In this document: piece after piece, positions 4,988 through 5,009 of the stretch | How positions within the stretch are numbered: the first letter of the stretch is position 1 | Layout: each line of letters starts with the position of its first letter | Notes under the pieces: model-generated | Database searches by the model: none | What the model was told of the DNA's origin: nothing | The model's input: only the letters and a program-made list of their open reading frames with translations | Position numbers and translations under genes: made by a program | NCBI GenBank assembly: GCA_016286935.1 | Contig: JAEEUO010000101.1 | Span: forward strand, 1 to 5,009 | Direction of reading: 5' to 3' | DNA length: 5,009 bases | Source: Bacillota bacterium | GTDB taxonomy: Bacteria; Bacillota; Clostridia; Peptostreptococcales; Anaerovoracaceae

Positions 4988-5009
4988 TTATTCTTCGTCG
5001 TCGTCGAGC
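4988..5009 (-). CDS. 3' end of an upstream gene, product not identifiable
   Basis: Only the last six codons and a TAA are inside the window, ending in the acidic tail LDDDEE. The codons (GAC, GAC, GAC, GAA, GAA) fit the GC-rich usage of the neighbours, and the TAA is followed by a strong hairpin, which together make a gene end plausible. By Bacillota gene order rho would be expected upstream of rpmE, but an acidic tail is not typical of Rho and nothing here proves it. A rival frame on the same strand ends at the TGA at 4944-4942 with an arginine-rich tail. Confidence 0.4.

Noticed and set aside
4942..5009. An alternative 3' end of the upstream gene with an arginine-rich tail, ending at TGA 4944-4942
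   Set aside because: This frame runs straight through the perfect GC inverted repeat, which by itself produces the Arg/Pro-rich translation. The acidic LDDDEE ending before the hairpin is the more ordinary gene end, although 29 bases cannot settle it.
1..5009. CRISPR array, tRNA or rRNA gene, insertion sequence or integration site
   Set aside because: No periodic repeats, cloverleaf, rRNA signature, transposase motif or flanking direct repeats were found on either strand.

Overview
The window is a tightly packed stretch of housekeeping genes, all on the minus strand and so read from right to left. GC content is high, yet the gene order (rpmE, prfA, a Sua5/YwlC gene, rpiB, upp) matches the conserved block known from Bacillota (B. 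subtilis rho-rpmE-tdk-prfA-prmC-ywlC...rpiB...upp). Together with strong AGGAGG-type ribosome binding sites, extended -10 promoters and the YwlC-type two-domain Sua5, this suggests a GC-rich clostridial-type Bacillota, perhaps an uncultured gut or rumen lineage. That placement is inferred, not shown. TAA, TGA and TAG all end genes here, so the standard bacterial code fits.

Right end (about 4780-5009): the last codons of an upstream gene with an acidic tail, a perfect 12-bp GC-rich inverted repeat, a promoter, and a roughly 90-nt leader with two hairpins in front of rpmE (ribosomal protein bL31, zinc-binding form). rpmE is closed by a clear intrinsic terminator at 4518-4545.

Middle (3661-4501): a separately promoted gene for a class III Fic AMP-transferase. 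It has an intact HPFxEGNGR catalytic motif and a C-terminal SYYYEG self-inhibitory motif like that of Neisseria meningitidis Fic. A short N-terminal segment resembles small ribbon-helix-helix-like proteins of Bacillota. It sits where B. subtilis has tdk and is the one accessory-looking gene in the window.

Left part (1-3621): a promoter drives prfA (release factor 1), then a YwlC/Sua5 threonylcarbamoyl-AMP synthase whose start overlaps the prfA stop (TAATG), then rpiB (whose Shine-Dalgarno overlaps the preceding stop codon), upp (uracil salvage) and the start of tyrS (tyrosyl-tRNA synthetase), which runs off the left edge. Gaps are -1, 12, 54 and 27 nt with no terminator seen, so this is probably one operon. 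It joins translation functions (termination, t6A tRNA modification, tRNA charging) with ribose-phosphate and uracil/PRPP metabolism. prmC, which normally follows prfA, is absent here.

The three promoters proposed for rpmE, fic and prfA share one layout: a TTGCGC-like -35, exactly 17 bp, and a TGn-extended -10. No stretch longer than about 210 bases lacks a gene. The most unusual points are the Fic protein with its putative DNA-binding N-terminus, and the RF1 stop-codon-reading loop, which carries Gln where RF1 normally has His.
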